A model generated the notes under the pieces. The model saw only the letters and a list, made by a program, of their open reading frames with translations. It was not told the DNA's origin and did no database searches. This document shows positions 53,981 to 62,597 of a DNA stretch of 64,000 nt, in pieces (positions within the stretch are counted from its first letter, which is position 1; the number at the start of each line of letters is the position of its first letter). A program made the translations under genes and the position numbers. Origin of the DNA: JBBROS01 sp965199595 (GTDB lineage: Bacteria > Pseudomonadota > Alphaproteobacteria > Acetobacterales > Acetobacteraceae); NCBI GenBank assembly GCA_965199595.1, contig OZ241182.1:1426001-1490000 (forward strand), given 5' to 3'.

Positions 53981-55624
53981 ATGACACGGTTCGTTTTTAT
54001 CACCGGTGGCGTGGTCTCCTCGCTCGGCAAAGGTGTGGCCTCGGCGGCGCTTGGCGCGTTGCTGCAGGCGCGTGGGTACAGCGTCCGGCTGCGCAAGCTG
54101 GACCCCTACCTGAACGTTGACCCCGGGACGATGAGCCCGACCCAGCACGGCGAGGTGTTCGTCACCGATGACGGCGCCGAGGCGGACCTCGACCTCGGCC
54201 ATTACGAGCGCTTCACCGGGGTGCACGCCACCCGAAGCGACAACGCCACCACCGGCCGCATCTACTCCGAGGTGATCGCCCGGGAGCGCCGGGGCGACTA
54301 CCTGGGCGCCACCGTCCAGGTGATCCCGCATATCACCGACGCCTTGAAGGAAGCGATCACCCAGGACCTGCACGACAGGAATGGGGGCGACGTCGATTTC
54401 GCGATGATCGAGATCGGCGGCACCGTCGGCGATATCGAGAGCCTGCCGTTCCTGGAGGCGATCCGTCAGCTTGGCAACGAGCTGGGCCCGGAGCGCTGCA
54501 TGTTCGTGCACCTGACGCTGGTGCCCTACATCCCCAGCGCCGGTGAGTTGAAGACCAAGCCGACCCAGCACTCCGTGAAGGAGCTGCAGAACGCCGGCAT
54601 CCAGCCGCAGATGCTGCTGTGCCGGTGCGACCGCATGATCCCGGAGGCGGAGCGGCGCAAGATCGCCAACTTCTGCAACGTGCGTCCGCAGGCCGTGGTC
54701 GCCGCCCTGGATGTGGACACCATCTACGCGGTGCCGATCAGCTACCACCAGGAGGGCATGGACCGCGAGGTGCTGCGGCACTTCGACCTGCCGTTCGACA
54801 CCGACCCGGACCTCGGCCCCTGGCAGCGCATCGTGGACATCGTGCGGGCGCCCGATGGCGAGGTGCGGATCGCCATCGTCGGCAAGTACACGAGCCTGCT
54901 CGACAGCTACAAGAGCCTGGCCGAGGCGCTGATCCATGGCGGGGTCAAGCACCGGGTGAAGGTAAAGGTCGATTGGGTGGACAGCCAGGTGTTCGAGCAG
55001 CCGGATGCGGTGGCGCAGCTGGAAGGCGTCCACGGCATCCTCGTGCCCGGCGGGTTCGGCGAGCGCGGCACCCCCGGCATGATCGCCGCGGTGCGGTTCG
55101 CGCGGGAGCGTGCGGTGCCGTTCCTCGGCATCTGCTTCGGCATGCAGATGGCGGTGATCGAGTGCGCCCGCAACATGGCGGGCATGGCCGAGGCCTCCAG
55201 CACCGAGTTCGGGCCCTGCGACACGCCGGTCGTGGGCCTGCTGACCGAATGGGCGCGCGGCAACGAGGTGGAGCGGCGCGAGCAGGGGATGGACCTGGGC
55301 GGCACCATGCGGCTGGGCGCCTATCCCGCCGTGTTCTCGCCGGATTCGCTGATCAGCCACGTCTATGGCGCCACGCATATCGAGGAGCGGCACCGGCACC
55401 GCTACGAGGTGAACATCAACTACCGCGCCGAACTGGAGGCCACCGGGCTTCGGTTCGCCGGCATGTCGCCGGACGGGGTGCTGCCCGAGACGATCGAGCT
55501 GCCGAGCCATCCGTGGTTCATCGGGGTGCAGTATCACCCGGAGCTGAAGTCGAAGCCGCTCGATCCCCATCCGCTGTTCGCCGGGTTCATCGGTGCGGCC
55601 ATGCGGCAGTCGCGTCTTGTCTGA
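53981..55624 (+). CDS. pyrG: CTP synthase
   Basis: A 547-residue enzyme that aminates UTP to CTP. The synthase domain begins FVFITGGVVSSLGKGV; the glutaminase domain has GGFGERGTPG, the nucleophile Cys in GICFGMQMAV and QYHPELKS. Length is normal. The kdsA start lies inside its last codons. Confidence 0.97.
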   Translation: MTRFVFITGGVVSSLGKGVASAALGALLQARGYSVRLRKLDPYLNVDPGTMSPTQHGEVFVTDDGAEADLDLGHYERFTGVHATRSDNATTGRIYSEVIARERRGDYLGATVQVIPHITDALKEAITQDLHDRNGGDVDFAMIEIGGTVGDIESLPFLEAIRQLGNELGPERCMFVHLTLVPYIPSAGELKTKPTQHSVKELQNAGIQPQMLLCRCDRMIPEAERRKIANFCNVRPQAVVAALDVDTIYAVPISYHQEGMDREVLRHFDLPFDTDPDLGPWQRIVDIVRAPDGEVRIAIVGKYTSLLDSYKSLAEALIHGGVKHRVKVKVDWVDSQVFEQPDAVAQLEGVHGILVPGGFGERGTPGMIAAVRFARERAVPFLGICFGMQMAVIECARNMAGMAEASSTEFGPCDTPVVGLLTEWARGNEVERREQGMDLGGTMRLGAYPAVFSPDSLISHVYGATHIEERHRHRYEVNINYRAELEATGLRFAGMSPDGVLPETIELPSHPWFIGVQYHPELKSKPLDPHPLFAGFIGAAMRQSRLV

Positions 55625-56489
55625 CGAGATCGAGATCGAGGCCGAGGAGCCTGAGATCACCGGGCCGCGGCTGGTGCGGGTGCGCGACATCGAGATCGCG
55701 AATGACCGGCCGTTCGTGCTGATCGCCGGGCCATGCCAGATCGAGGGCGAGGCGCATGCGATGGAGATGGCGGAGGCGCTGCAGTCCATCTGCGCCGCCG
55801 CCGGGGTGCCGCTGATCTACAAGTCGAGCTTCGACAAGGCCAACCGCACCAGCGGCCGGGCGGCGCGCGGCGTGGGCCTGGCGCGGGGCCTCGCGATCCT
55901 GGCCGCCGTGCGCGAGCGGTTCCGCATCCCGGTGCTGACCGACGTGCACGACGCCGCCCACTGCGACCCGGCGGCCGAAGCCGTCGACGTGCTGCAGATC
56001 CCCGCCTTCCTGTGCCGCCAGACGGACCTGCTGCACGCGGCCGGCGAGACCGGCCGGGCGGTGAACGTGAAGAAGGGCCAGTTCCTCGCCCCCTGGGACA
56101 TGGCGCATGTCGCGGCCAAGATCGCCGAGACCGGCAATGAGAGCATCCTGCTGACCGAACGCGGCAGCAGCTTCGGCTACAACACGCTGGTGACGGACTT
56201 CCGCGGGCTGCCCATCATGGCGCGCACCGAATACCCGGTGGTGTTCGACGCCACGCATTCCGTGCAGCAGCCGGGCGGGCAGGGCGCCTCCTCCGGCGGG
56301 CAGCGGGAGTTCGCCCCGGTGCTGGCCCGGGCCGCGCTGGCCGTGGGCTGTGCCGCGGTGTTCATCGAGACGCACCAGGATCCGGACCGGGCACCCAGCG
56401 ACGGCCCGAACATGATCCCGCTGCACGAGATGCCGACGCTGCTGGCCCGGCTCAAGAGCTTCGACGACCTCGCCAAAGGCTGGGCCTAG
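55617..56489 (+). CDS. kdsA: 3-deoxy-8-phosphooctulonate synthase (KDO8P synthase)
   Basis: Joins PEP and arabinose 5-phosphate for LPS inner-core KDO. VLIAGPCQIE, YKSSFDKANRTS, NVKKGQFLAPWDM and HSVQQPGGQGASSGGQRE match the family. The start is uncertain: TTG 55617 (overlapping pyrG by eight bases) or GTG 55593. It lies between pyrG and eno, a common order. The end overlaps the convergent RidA gene by four bases. Confidence 0.93.
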   Translation: MSDEIEIEAEEPEITGPRLVRVRDIEIANDRPFVLIAGPCQIEGEAHAMEMAEALQSICAAAGVPLIYKSSFDKANRTSGRAARGVGLARGLAILAAVRERFRIPVLTDVHDAAHCDPAAEAVDVLQIPAFLCRQTDLLHAAGETGRAVNVKKGQFLAPWDMAHVAAKIAETGNESILLTERGSSFGYNTLVTDFRGLPIMARTEYPVVFDATHSVQQPGGQGASSGGQREFAPVLARAALAVGCAAVFIETHQDPDRAPSDGPNMIPLHEMPTLLARLKSFDDLAKGWA

Positions 56490-56875
56490 GTCCCAGCGGG
56501 CGCACCCGCCACGGCGATGCAGGCGAAGCCGACCTTGGCTTCCGTGGGCACGCCGAAGCGGGCGGTGTGCCGGGCCGGCAGGCCGCCGGGGAAGTGCTTC
56601 ACGTATTCGGCGTTGCAGGCGGCGTAGTCGGCGGGGTCGGTGATCAGCATCGTCACCTGCACCACCTGGTCCAGCCCGCTGCCGGCGGCCTGCAGGATTT
56701 CGGCGACCTTCGCCAGCGCCTCCCGCACCTGGTCGCCGGCGGTGGTGCCGCGATGGATGCCGCGCGCCGGGTCGTGCGGGGCGGAGTGGCCGGAGACGAA
56801 GATCAACCCGCCGGCGCGAGTCGCCTGGCTGAACGGGCGGGTGCCGGGGGCGGGCTGGCCGAGGAAGTCGATCAT
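56486..56875 (-). CDS. RidA family protein
   Basis: A 129-residue RidA/YjgF-like protein: PGTRPFSQATRAGGLIFVSGH, AEILQAAGSGLDQVVQVTMLI and PARHTARFGVP. The Arg that holds the imine substrate in RidA is replaced or shifted, so deaminase activity is uncertain. It sits alone, reversed, between kdsA and eno. Confidence 0.85.
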   Translation of the reverse strand: MIDFLGQPAPGTRPFSQATRAGGLIFVSGHSAPHDPARGIHRGTTAGDQVREALAKVAEILQAAGSGLDQVVQVTMLITDPADYAACNAEYVKHFPGGLPARHTARFGVPTEAKVGFACIAVAGAPAGT

Positions 56876-56986
56876 GGGCGGATCTCCGGTGTCTGGAGGC
56901 GTTATCCATCCGTCACGGTCCGCCGCCTAGCCCGGCATCCCGCCGTCTGCTACGCACCGCGCCAAATCAGACAGGAACGCAACCGC

Positions 56987-58264
56987 ATGAGCGCCATCGC
57001 CGACATCATCGCCCGCGAGATCCTCGACAGCCGGGGCAACCCGACGGTGGAGGTCGATGTGTTCCTGGAGAGCGGCGCCATGGGCCGGGCCGCGGTGCCC
57101 TCCGGCGCCAGCACCGGTGCCCACGAAGCCAGCGAGCTGCGCGACGGTGACCCGGCACGCTATGGCGGCAAGGGGGTGCAGACCGCCTGCGCCCACGTCG
57201 AGGGCGAAATCCTGGATGCGGTCGGCGGCATGGATGCCGCGGAGCAGATCCAGCTCGACACGCTGATGATCGAGCTGGACGGCACGCCGAACAAGGGGCG
57301 GCTGGGGGCCAACGCCATCCTCGCCGTGTCCCTGGGCGTGGCCAAGGCGGCGGCGATGGACCTGGACCAGCCGCTGTATCGCTACGTCGGCGGCGTGTTC
57401 GCCCGCACCCTGCCGGTGCCGATGATGAACATCATCAATGGCGGGCAGCACGCCGACAACCCGATCGACATCCAGGAGTTCATGATCCAGCCGGTGGGTG
57501 CCGCCACCTTCGCCGACGCCGTGCGCATGGGGTCCGAGGTGTTCCAGGCGCTCAAGAAGCAGCTGAAGGATGCCGGGCACAACACCAATGTGGGCGACGA
57601 GGGCGGCTTCGCGCCGGCCATCGGCTCCGCGGAGGAGGCGCTGGGCTTCATCAGCCGCGCGGTGGAGAAGGCGGGATACCGGCTGGGCGAGGACATCACC
57701 TTCGCGCTCGACTGCGCCAGCACCGAGTTCTACCGCGACGGGCAGTACAAGCTGGATGGCGAGGGCAAGTCCTTCGATGCCGCCGGCATGGTGAAGTACC
57801 TGGAAGACCTGTGCGGCAAGTATCCGATCATGAGCATCGAGGATGGCTGTGCCGAGGATGACTGGGCCGGCTGGCAGCACCTGACTTCCGTGCTGGGCGG
57901 CAAGGTGCAGCTGGTGGGTGACGACCTGTTCGTGACCAACACCGAGCGCCTGCGCCGTGGGGTCAGCGAGCGGAGCGCGAACTCGATCCTGGTGAAGGTG
58001 AACCAGATCGGCACGCTGACCGAGACGCTGGAGGCCATCGAGCTGGCGCAGCGGGCCGGGTTCACGACGGTGATGAGCCACCGCAGCGGTGAGACCGAGG
58101 ACTACACCATCGCCGACCTGGCCGTGGCCTCGAATTGCGGGCAGATCAAGACCGGCTCCCTGGCGCGCAGCGACCGGACGGCGAAGTACAACCAGCTGAT
58201 CCGTATCGAGGCCGAGCTGGGCTCTGCGGCGCGCTATGCCGGGCGCACGATCCTCAAGGTGTAA
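56987..58264 (+). CDS. eno: enolase
   Basis: A 425-residue glycolytic enzyme interconverting 2-phosphoglycerate and PEP. AREILDSRGNPTVEV, PSGASTGAHEA, SILVKVNQIGTLTET and SHRSGETED are intact. It may also belong to an RNA degradosome in alphaproteobacteria. ftsB follows after about 80 bases. Confidence 0.97.
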   Translation: MSAIADIIAREILDSRGNPTVEVDVFLESGAMGRAAVPSGASTGAHEASELRDGDPARYGGKGVQTACAHVEGEILDAVGGMDAAEQIQLDTLMIELDGTPNKGRLGANAILAVSLGVAKAAAMDLDQPLYRYVGGVFARTLPVPMMNIINGGQHADNPIDIQEFMIQPVGAATFADAVRMGSEVFQALKKQLKDAGHNTNVGDEGGFAPAIGSAEEALGFISRAVEKAGYRLGEDITFALDCASTEFYRDGQYKLDGEGKSFDAAGMVKYLEDLCGKYPIMSIEDGCAEDDWAGWQHLTSVLGGKVQLVGDDLFVTNTERLRRGVSERSANSILVKVNQIGTLTETLEAIELAQRAGFTTVMSHRSGETEDYTIADLAVASNCGQIKTGSLARSDRTAKYNQLIRIEAELGSAARYAGRTILKV

Positions 58265-58346
58265 TCACGCGGCCGTGAATAATGATAGGCAGCAGCCGGG
58301 GCTTCCGCCTAGACTGCCGCCTATCGCGGATGTGGAGCGGCGTGGC

Positions 58347-58676
58347 ATGGCGGTCGGCAGGCGTCTCAATCAAGCGGCTCGCAGCATGGCGGCGCCGGCG
58401 CTGTTCCTGGCGCTGGTCGGCTATTTCGGCTGGAACACGGCGCAGGGTGATCGCGGCCTGCAGTCCTATGCGTTGCGCCAGGGGCAGCTGAAGGCAGTGC
58501 AGGCCGATCTGCGCCAGGTGGAGCTGGACCGGGACGTGCTGGAGCGCCGGGTCATCGGGTTGCGGACCCAGCGGCTGGACCCCGACACGCTGGACGAGCG
58601 GGCGCGTGCAATGCTGAACGTTGCCGACCCGGCTGATATCGTCGTCATGTATGGCAGTGGCAAGCGACTTTTCTAA
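58347..58676 (+). CDS. ftsB: septum formation initiator FtsB/DivIC-like protein
   Basis: A 109-residue protein with one TM helix (residues 12-32) and a coiled coil (KAVQADLRQVELDRDVLERRV), then the RLDPDTLDERARAMLN tail of the FtsB/DivIC family. It links FtsQ and FtsL in the divisome. GGAG precedes this ATG; a longer frame starting inside eno's end is less likely. Confidence 0.88.
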   Translation: MAVGRRLNQAARSMAAPALFLALVGYFGWNTAQGDRGLQSYALRQGQLKAVQADLRQVELDRDVLERRVIGLRTQRLDPDTLDERARAMLNVADPADIVVMYGSGKRLF

Positions 58677-58704
58677 CGCCAGTAGCTGCTTAACTAAATT
58701 GCGG

Positions 58705-58733
58705 TTAAGCTCTCTACCGCATTGCACCATAAC
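58705..58733 (+). promoter_or_regulatory. weak promoter candidate overlapping an inverted repeat, upstream of pdhA
   Basis: In an AT-rich stretch, TTAAGC and CATAAC are 17 bases apart. The first hexamer is part of an inverted repeat GCTTAAC (58688-58694) / GTTAAGC (58704-58710), which could be an operator. The match to consensus is poor. Confidence 0.25.
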
Positions 58734-58808
58734 ACTTTAATCAGTCGCCCTTGTCGAATCCCATTGGCGCCTTTACCTCTGCTGGCAACGTTCAGCGGAG
58801 AGAAGCGC

Positions 58809-59819
58809 ATGGCTCAACCAGCCGACACCCGGAAGCGCGGTCGCAACCGCGAAGGGTCGATGAGCCAGGAGCAGTTGCTCAAGGCCTATGGTGACATGCT
58901 GCTGATCCGCCGTTTCGAGGAGAAGGCCGGGCAGCTTTACGGCATGGGGCTGATCGGCGGCTTCTGCCACCTGTATATCGGCCAGGAGGCGGTTGTGGTC
59001 GGGGTGCAGTCGGCGCTGGGCGAGGGCGACCAGGTCATCACCTCCTATCGCGACCACGGCCACATGCTGGCGACCGGCATGGAGCCGCGCGGTGTGATGG
59101 CGGAACTGACGGGGCGGAGCGGCGGCTATTCCAAGGGGAAGGGCGGCTCCATGCACATGTTCAGCAAGGAGAAGCGGTTCTTCGGCGGCCACGGCATCGT
59201 GGGCGCGCAGGTCAGCCTGGGGACCGGGCTGGCGATGGCGAACTGGTATCGCGGCAACGACCGGGTCTCCGCCACGTATTTCGGCGAGGGTGCCAGCAAC
59301 CAGGGCCAGGTGTTCGAGAGCTTCAACCTGGCGGCGCTGATGAAGCTGCCGTGCATCTTCGTCATCGAGAACAACAAGTATGGCATGGGCACCAGCGTGG
59401 AGCGCGCCTCGGCCTCACGCGACCTGTCGAGGAACGGTGCGCCCTGGGGCATCCCGGGCCTGCAGGTGGACGGCATGGACGTGATGGCGGTGAAGGAGGC
59501 GGCCGAGACGGCGGTGGCGCATTGCCGGGCGGGCAACGGGCCGTATCTGCTGGAGGTCAAGACCTACCGGTATCGTGGGCACTCCATGTCCGACCCCGGC
59601 AAGTACCGGACCCGCGAGGAGATCACGAAGATGCGCAGCGAGCGCGACTGCATCGAGGCGGCGCGCGGCGTGCTGGAGGGCATGGGCGTCAACGAGGACA
59701 CGTTCAAGCAGATGGACACCGCCGTGAAGGCCCGGGTGCAGGACGCCGCGGACTTCGCGCAGGCGAGCCCGGAGCCCGAGGAGCGGGAGCTGTGGACCGA
59801 CATCCTGGTGGAGAGCTAG
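58809..59819 (+). CDS. pdhA: pyruvate dehydrogenase E1 component, alpha subunit
   Basis: A 336-residue TPP-dependent subunit. RRFEEKAGQLYGMGLIGGF, TSYRDHGHML, the TPP/Mg motif YFGEGASNQGQVFE...ENN, and the phosphorylation-loop-like YRYRGHSMSDPGKYR are clear. With PdhB it decarboxylates pyruvate. First gene of a four-gene operon. Confidence 0.96.
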   Translation: MAQPADTRKRGRNREGSMSQEQLLKAYGDMLLIRRFEEKAGQLYGMGLIGGFCHLYIGQEAVVVGVQSALGEGDQVITSYRDHGHMLATGMEPRGVMAELTGRSGGYSKGKGGSMHMFSKEKRFFGGHGIVGAQVSLGTGLAMANWYRGNDRVSATYFGEGASNQGQVFESFNLAALMKLPCIFVIENNKYGMGTSVERASASRDLSRNGAPWGIPGLQVDGMDVMAVKEAAETAVAHCRAGNGPYLLEVKTYRYRGHSMSDPGKYRTREEITKMRSERDCIEAARGVLEGMGVNEDTFKQMDTAVKARVQDAADFAQASPEPEERELWTDILVES

Positions 59820-59822
59820 CCG

Positions 59823-61211
59823 ATGCCGACGCAGATCCTGATGCCGGCGCTGAGCCCGACGATGACCGAGGGCAAGCTGTCGCGCTGGCTGAAGAAGGTG
59901 GGCGAGGAGGTTCGCGCCGGCGACGTGATCGCCGAGATCGAGACCGACAAGGCGACCATGGAGGTCGAGGCCGTTGATGAGGGGACGCTCACGCGCATCC
60001 TGGTCGAGGAGGGTGCCGAGGGCGTTGCGGTGAACACGCCCATCGCCGAGTTGAGCGGCGAAGGCGGGGAGACCGCGGCCGCGCCGTCATTGCCCGAGGC
60101 GGCCCCGCCGGTGAAGGCGCAGGCGATGCCGGGTGCCGTGGCGCAGACGGCCCCGGCGCCGGCCACCGCACCCATGGCGAAGGTGGCGCCGGAGAAGGAT
60201 TGGGGCCCGACCGCGCCGACCACGGTGCGCGAGGCGCTGCGCGATGCCATGGCGATGGAGATGCGCGGCGATGACCGGGTGTTCCTGCTGGGCGAGGAGG
60301 TCGCGCAGTATCAGGGTGCCTACAAGATCAGCCAGGGGCTGCTGGACGAGTTCGGGCCGCGCCGGGTCATCGACACGCCGATCACCGAGCATGGGTTCAC
60401 CGGCATGGCGGTGGGCGCCGCGATGGACGGGCTGCGGCCAATCGTGGAGTTCATGACCTTCAACTTCGCCATGCAGGCGATCGACCAGATCATCAACTCC
60501 GCCGCCAAGACGCTGTACATGTCCGGCGGGCAGATGGGATGCCCGATCGTGTTCCGCGGGCCGAACGGCGCCGCATCCCGCGTGGGCGCGCAGCACAGCC
60601 AGGATTATGCCAGCTGGTACGCGCACTGCCCGGGCCTGAAGGTGCTGGCGCCGTACTCGGCGGCGGATGCCAAGGGCCTGTTGCGGGCGGCGATCCGCGA
60701 CCCGAACCCGATCATCTTCCTGGAGAACGAGATCCTCTACGGGCAGACCTTCGAATGCCCGACCTCGGACGACTTCATCCTGCCGATCGGCCAGGCCAAG
60801 GTCGAGCGCCGCGGCAGCCATGTCACCATTGTCGCCTACAGCATCATGGTGGGCGTGGCGCTGAAGGCGGCGGAGACGCTGGCGGGCGAGGGGATCGAGG
60901 CGGAGGTGATAAACCTGCGCAGCCTGCGTCCGCTGGACATCGACACCATCGTCGAGAGCGTGAAGAAGACCAGCCGGCTGGTGACGGTGGAGGAGGGCTG
61001 GCCCTATGCCGGCATCGGCGCCGAGATCGCCATGCAGGTGATCGAGGGCTGCTTCGACTGGCTGGACGCGCCGCCGGTCCGCGTCACCGGTCTCGATGTG
61101 CCGCTGCCCTATGCGGCGAACCTGGAAAAGCTGGCCCTGCCGCAGCCCGACTGGGTGGCGAAGGCCGTGAGGAAGATCGTGCCCAGTGCCGCAACGGGCA
61201 AGGCAGGGTAG
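59823..61211 (+). CDS. pdhB: pyruvate dehydrogenase E1 component, beta subunit with lipoyl domain
   Basis: A 462-residue protein. Residues 1-80 are a lipoyl domain (lipoyl Lys in IETDKATMEVE), joined by a Pro/Ala linker to the E1-beta transketolase-like domain from about residue 138 (TTVREALRDAMAMEM, LLGEEVAQYQGAYKIS, ITEHGFTGMAVGAA). The fusion is typical of alphaproteobacteria. It starts three bases after pdhA. Confidence 0.96.
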   Translation: MPTQILMPALSPTMTEGKLSRWLKKVGEEVRAGDVIAEIETDKATMEVEAVDEGTLTRILVEEGAEGVAVNTPIAELSGEGGETAAAPSLPEAAPPVKAQAMPGAVAQTAPAPATAPMAKVAPEKDWGPTAPTTVREALRDAMAMEMRGDDRVFLLGEEVAQYQGAYKISQGLLDEFGPRRVIDTPITEHGFTGMAVGAAMDGLRPIVEFMTFNFAMQAIDQIINSAAKTLYMSGGQMGCPIVFRGPNGAASRVGAQHSQDYASWYAHCPGLKVLAPYSAADAKGLLRAAIRDPNPIIFLENEILYGQTFECPTSDDFILPIGQAKVERRGSHVTIVAYSIMVGVALKAAETLAGEGIEAEVINLRSLRPLDIDTIVESVKKTSRLVTVEEGWPYAGIGAEIAMQVIEGCFDWLDAPPVRVTGLDVPLPYAANLEKLALPQPDWVAKAVRKIVPSAATGKAG

Positions 61212-61221
61212 GAGAGCGACG

Positions 61222-62571
61222 ATGCCGACCAACATCCTGATGCCGGCGCTGTCGCCGACCATGACCGAGGGCACGCTGGCCCGGTGGCTGAAGAAGGAAG
61301 GCGAGACCGTGAAGGCCGGCGACGTGATCGCCGAGATCGAGACCGACAAGGCGACCATGGAAGTGGAAGCCGTGGATGAGGGCGTGCTGGGCAGGATCCT
61401 GGTGGCGGACGGGACTGCGGGCGTGAAGGTGAACGACCCGATTGCCGTGCTGCTGGCGGAGGGCGAGAGCCTTTCGTCGGCGTCGGCGTCTGCTCCGGCC
61501 TCCGCTCCGGCGGCAGAACCGGCCCCAGCCCCCGTGCCGTCGACCGAGTTGCAGCCGGGGTCCGGCACCGATCAGCCGCGTGATCCCGAGAAGCCGCATC
61601 CGGCTCCGGCCGCTGCGGCCTCGGCCCAGCCAGCATCGGGCGAGCGCATCTTCGTGTCGCCGCTGGCGAGGCGGATGGCGAAGCAGGCCGGGCTCGATCT
61701 CTCGGGCATCAAGGGCTCCGGCCCGAACGGCCGCATCATCCGCTCGGATATCGAGGCGGCGCAGAAGGGCGGTCCGGTCGCCGCCGCAGTGCCCGCTGCC
61801 GCCCCCGCTGCCTCGGCTCCGGCTGCGGCCCCCGCCGCCATCGCCCCACCCAGGCCCGCGGCGCCGATCACCGCGCCGCACAGGCTGGTGCCGAACTCCA
61901 CCATGCGGAAGGTCATCAGCCGCCGCCTGCTGGAGAGCCATCAGGGGACGCCGTTCTTCTTCGTGACGCTCGACATCGAGATCGACGCGCTGCTGAAGCT
62001 GCGGGCCGAGCTCAACGCCAAGTCGCCGAAGGACGGCGCCGGCGCCTTCAAGCTCAGCGTCAACGACCTGGTCATCAAGGCGGCCGCGGCCACCCTGCGG
62101 CGGGTGCCGAAGATGAACGCGAGCTACACCGAGGATGCGATCATCATGTATGACGACGTGGACATCAGCGTCGCCGTCAGCATCCCGGACGGGCTGATCA
62201 CGCCGATCATCCGCAAGGCGGACCAGACCGGCCTCGCCTCCATCAGCACGCAGATGAAGGACCTGGGCGCCCGCGCCAAGTCCGGCAAGCTGAGGCCCGA
62301 GGAGTTCCAGGGCGGCACCTTCTCCATCAGCAACCTCGGCATGTTCGGCACCAAGCAGTTCACCGCCATCGTCAACCCGCCCCAGGCCGCGATCCTGGCC
62401 GTGGGCGCCGGCGAGAAGCGGCCCGTGGTGAAGAACGACGCGCTGGCCATCGCCACGGTGATGACCTGCACGCTCACGGTCGATCACCGCGTCGCCGATG
62501 GCGCCGTGGGGGCCGAGTGGATGGCCGAGTTCAAGAAGATCGTCGAGGACCCGCTGACGCTGATGCTGTAG
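61222..62571 (+). CDS. pdhC: pyruvate dehydrogenase E2, dihydrolipoamide acetyltransferase
   Basis: A 449-residue E2: lipoyl domain (1-80), Ala/Pro linker, peripheral-subunit-binding domain (VSPLARRMAKQAGLDLSGIKGSGPNGRI), second linker, and acetyltransferase core ending TLTVDHRVADGAVGAEW with the catalytic His-Asp pair. Its lipoyl domain shares a 47-base identical run with that of pdhB. Confidence 0.96.
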   Translation: MPTNILMPALSPTMTEGTLARWLKKEGETVKAGDVIAEIETDKATMEVEAVDEGVLGRILVADGTAGVKVNDPIAVLLAEGESLSSASASAPASAPAAEPAPAPVPSTELQPGSGTDQPRDPEKPHPAPAAAASAQPASGERIFVSPLARRMAKQAGLDLSGIKGSGPNGRIIRSDIEAAQKGGPVAAAVPAAAPAASAPAAAPAAIAPPRPAAPITAPHRLVPNSTMRKVISRRLLESHQGTPFFFVTLDIEIDALLKLRAELNAKSPKDGAGAFKLSVNDLVIKAAAATLRRVPKMNASYTEDAIIMYDDVDISVAVSIPDGLITPIIRKADQTGLASISTQMKDLGARAKSGKLRPEEFQGGTFSISNLGMFGTKQFTAIVNPPQAAILAVGAGEKRPVVKNDALAIATVMTCTLTVDHRVADGAVGAEWMAEFKKIVEDPLTLML

Positions 62572-62597
62572 CGGCGAGCGTGGGACAGGAGACCACC

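Noticed and set aside
58265..58278. Terminator after eno
   Set aside because: TCACGCGGCCGTGA is a short palindrome with a five-base stem and no T-run, too weak to call.
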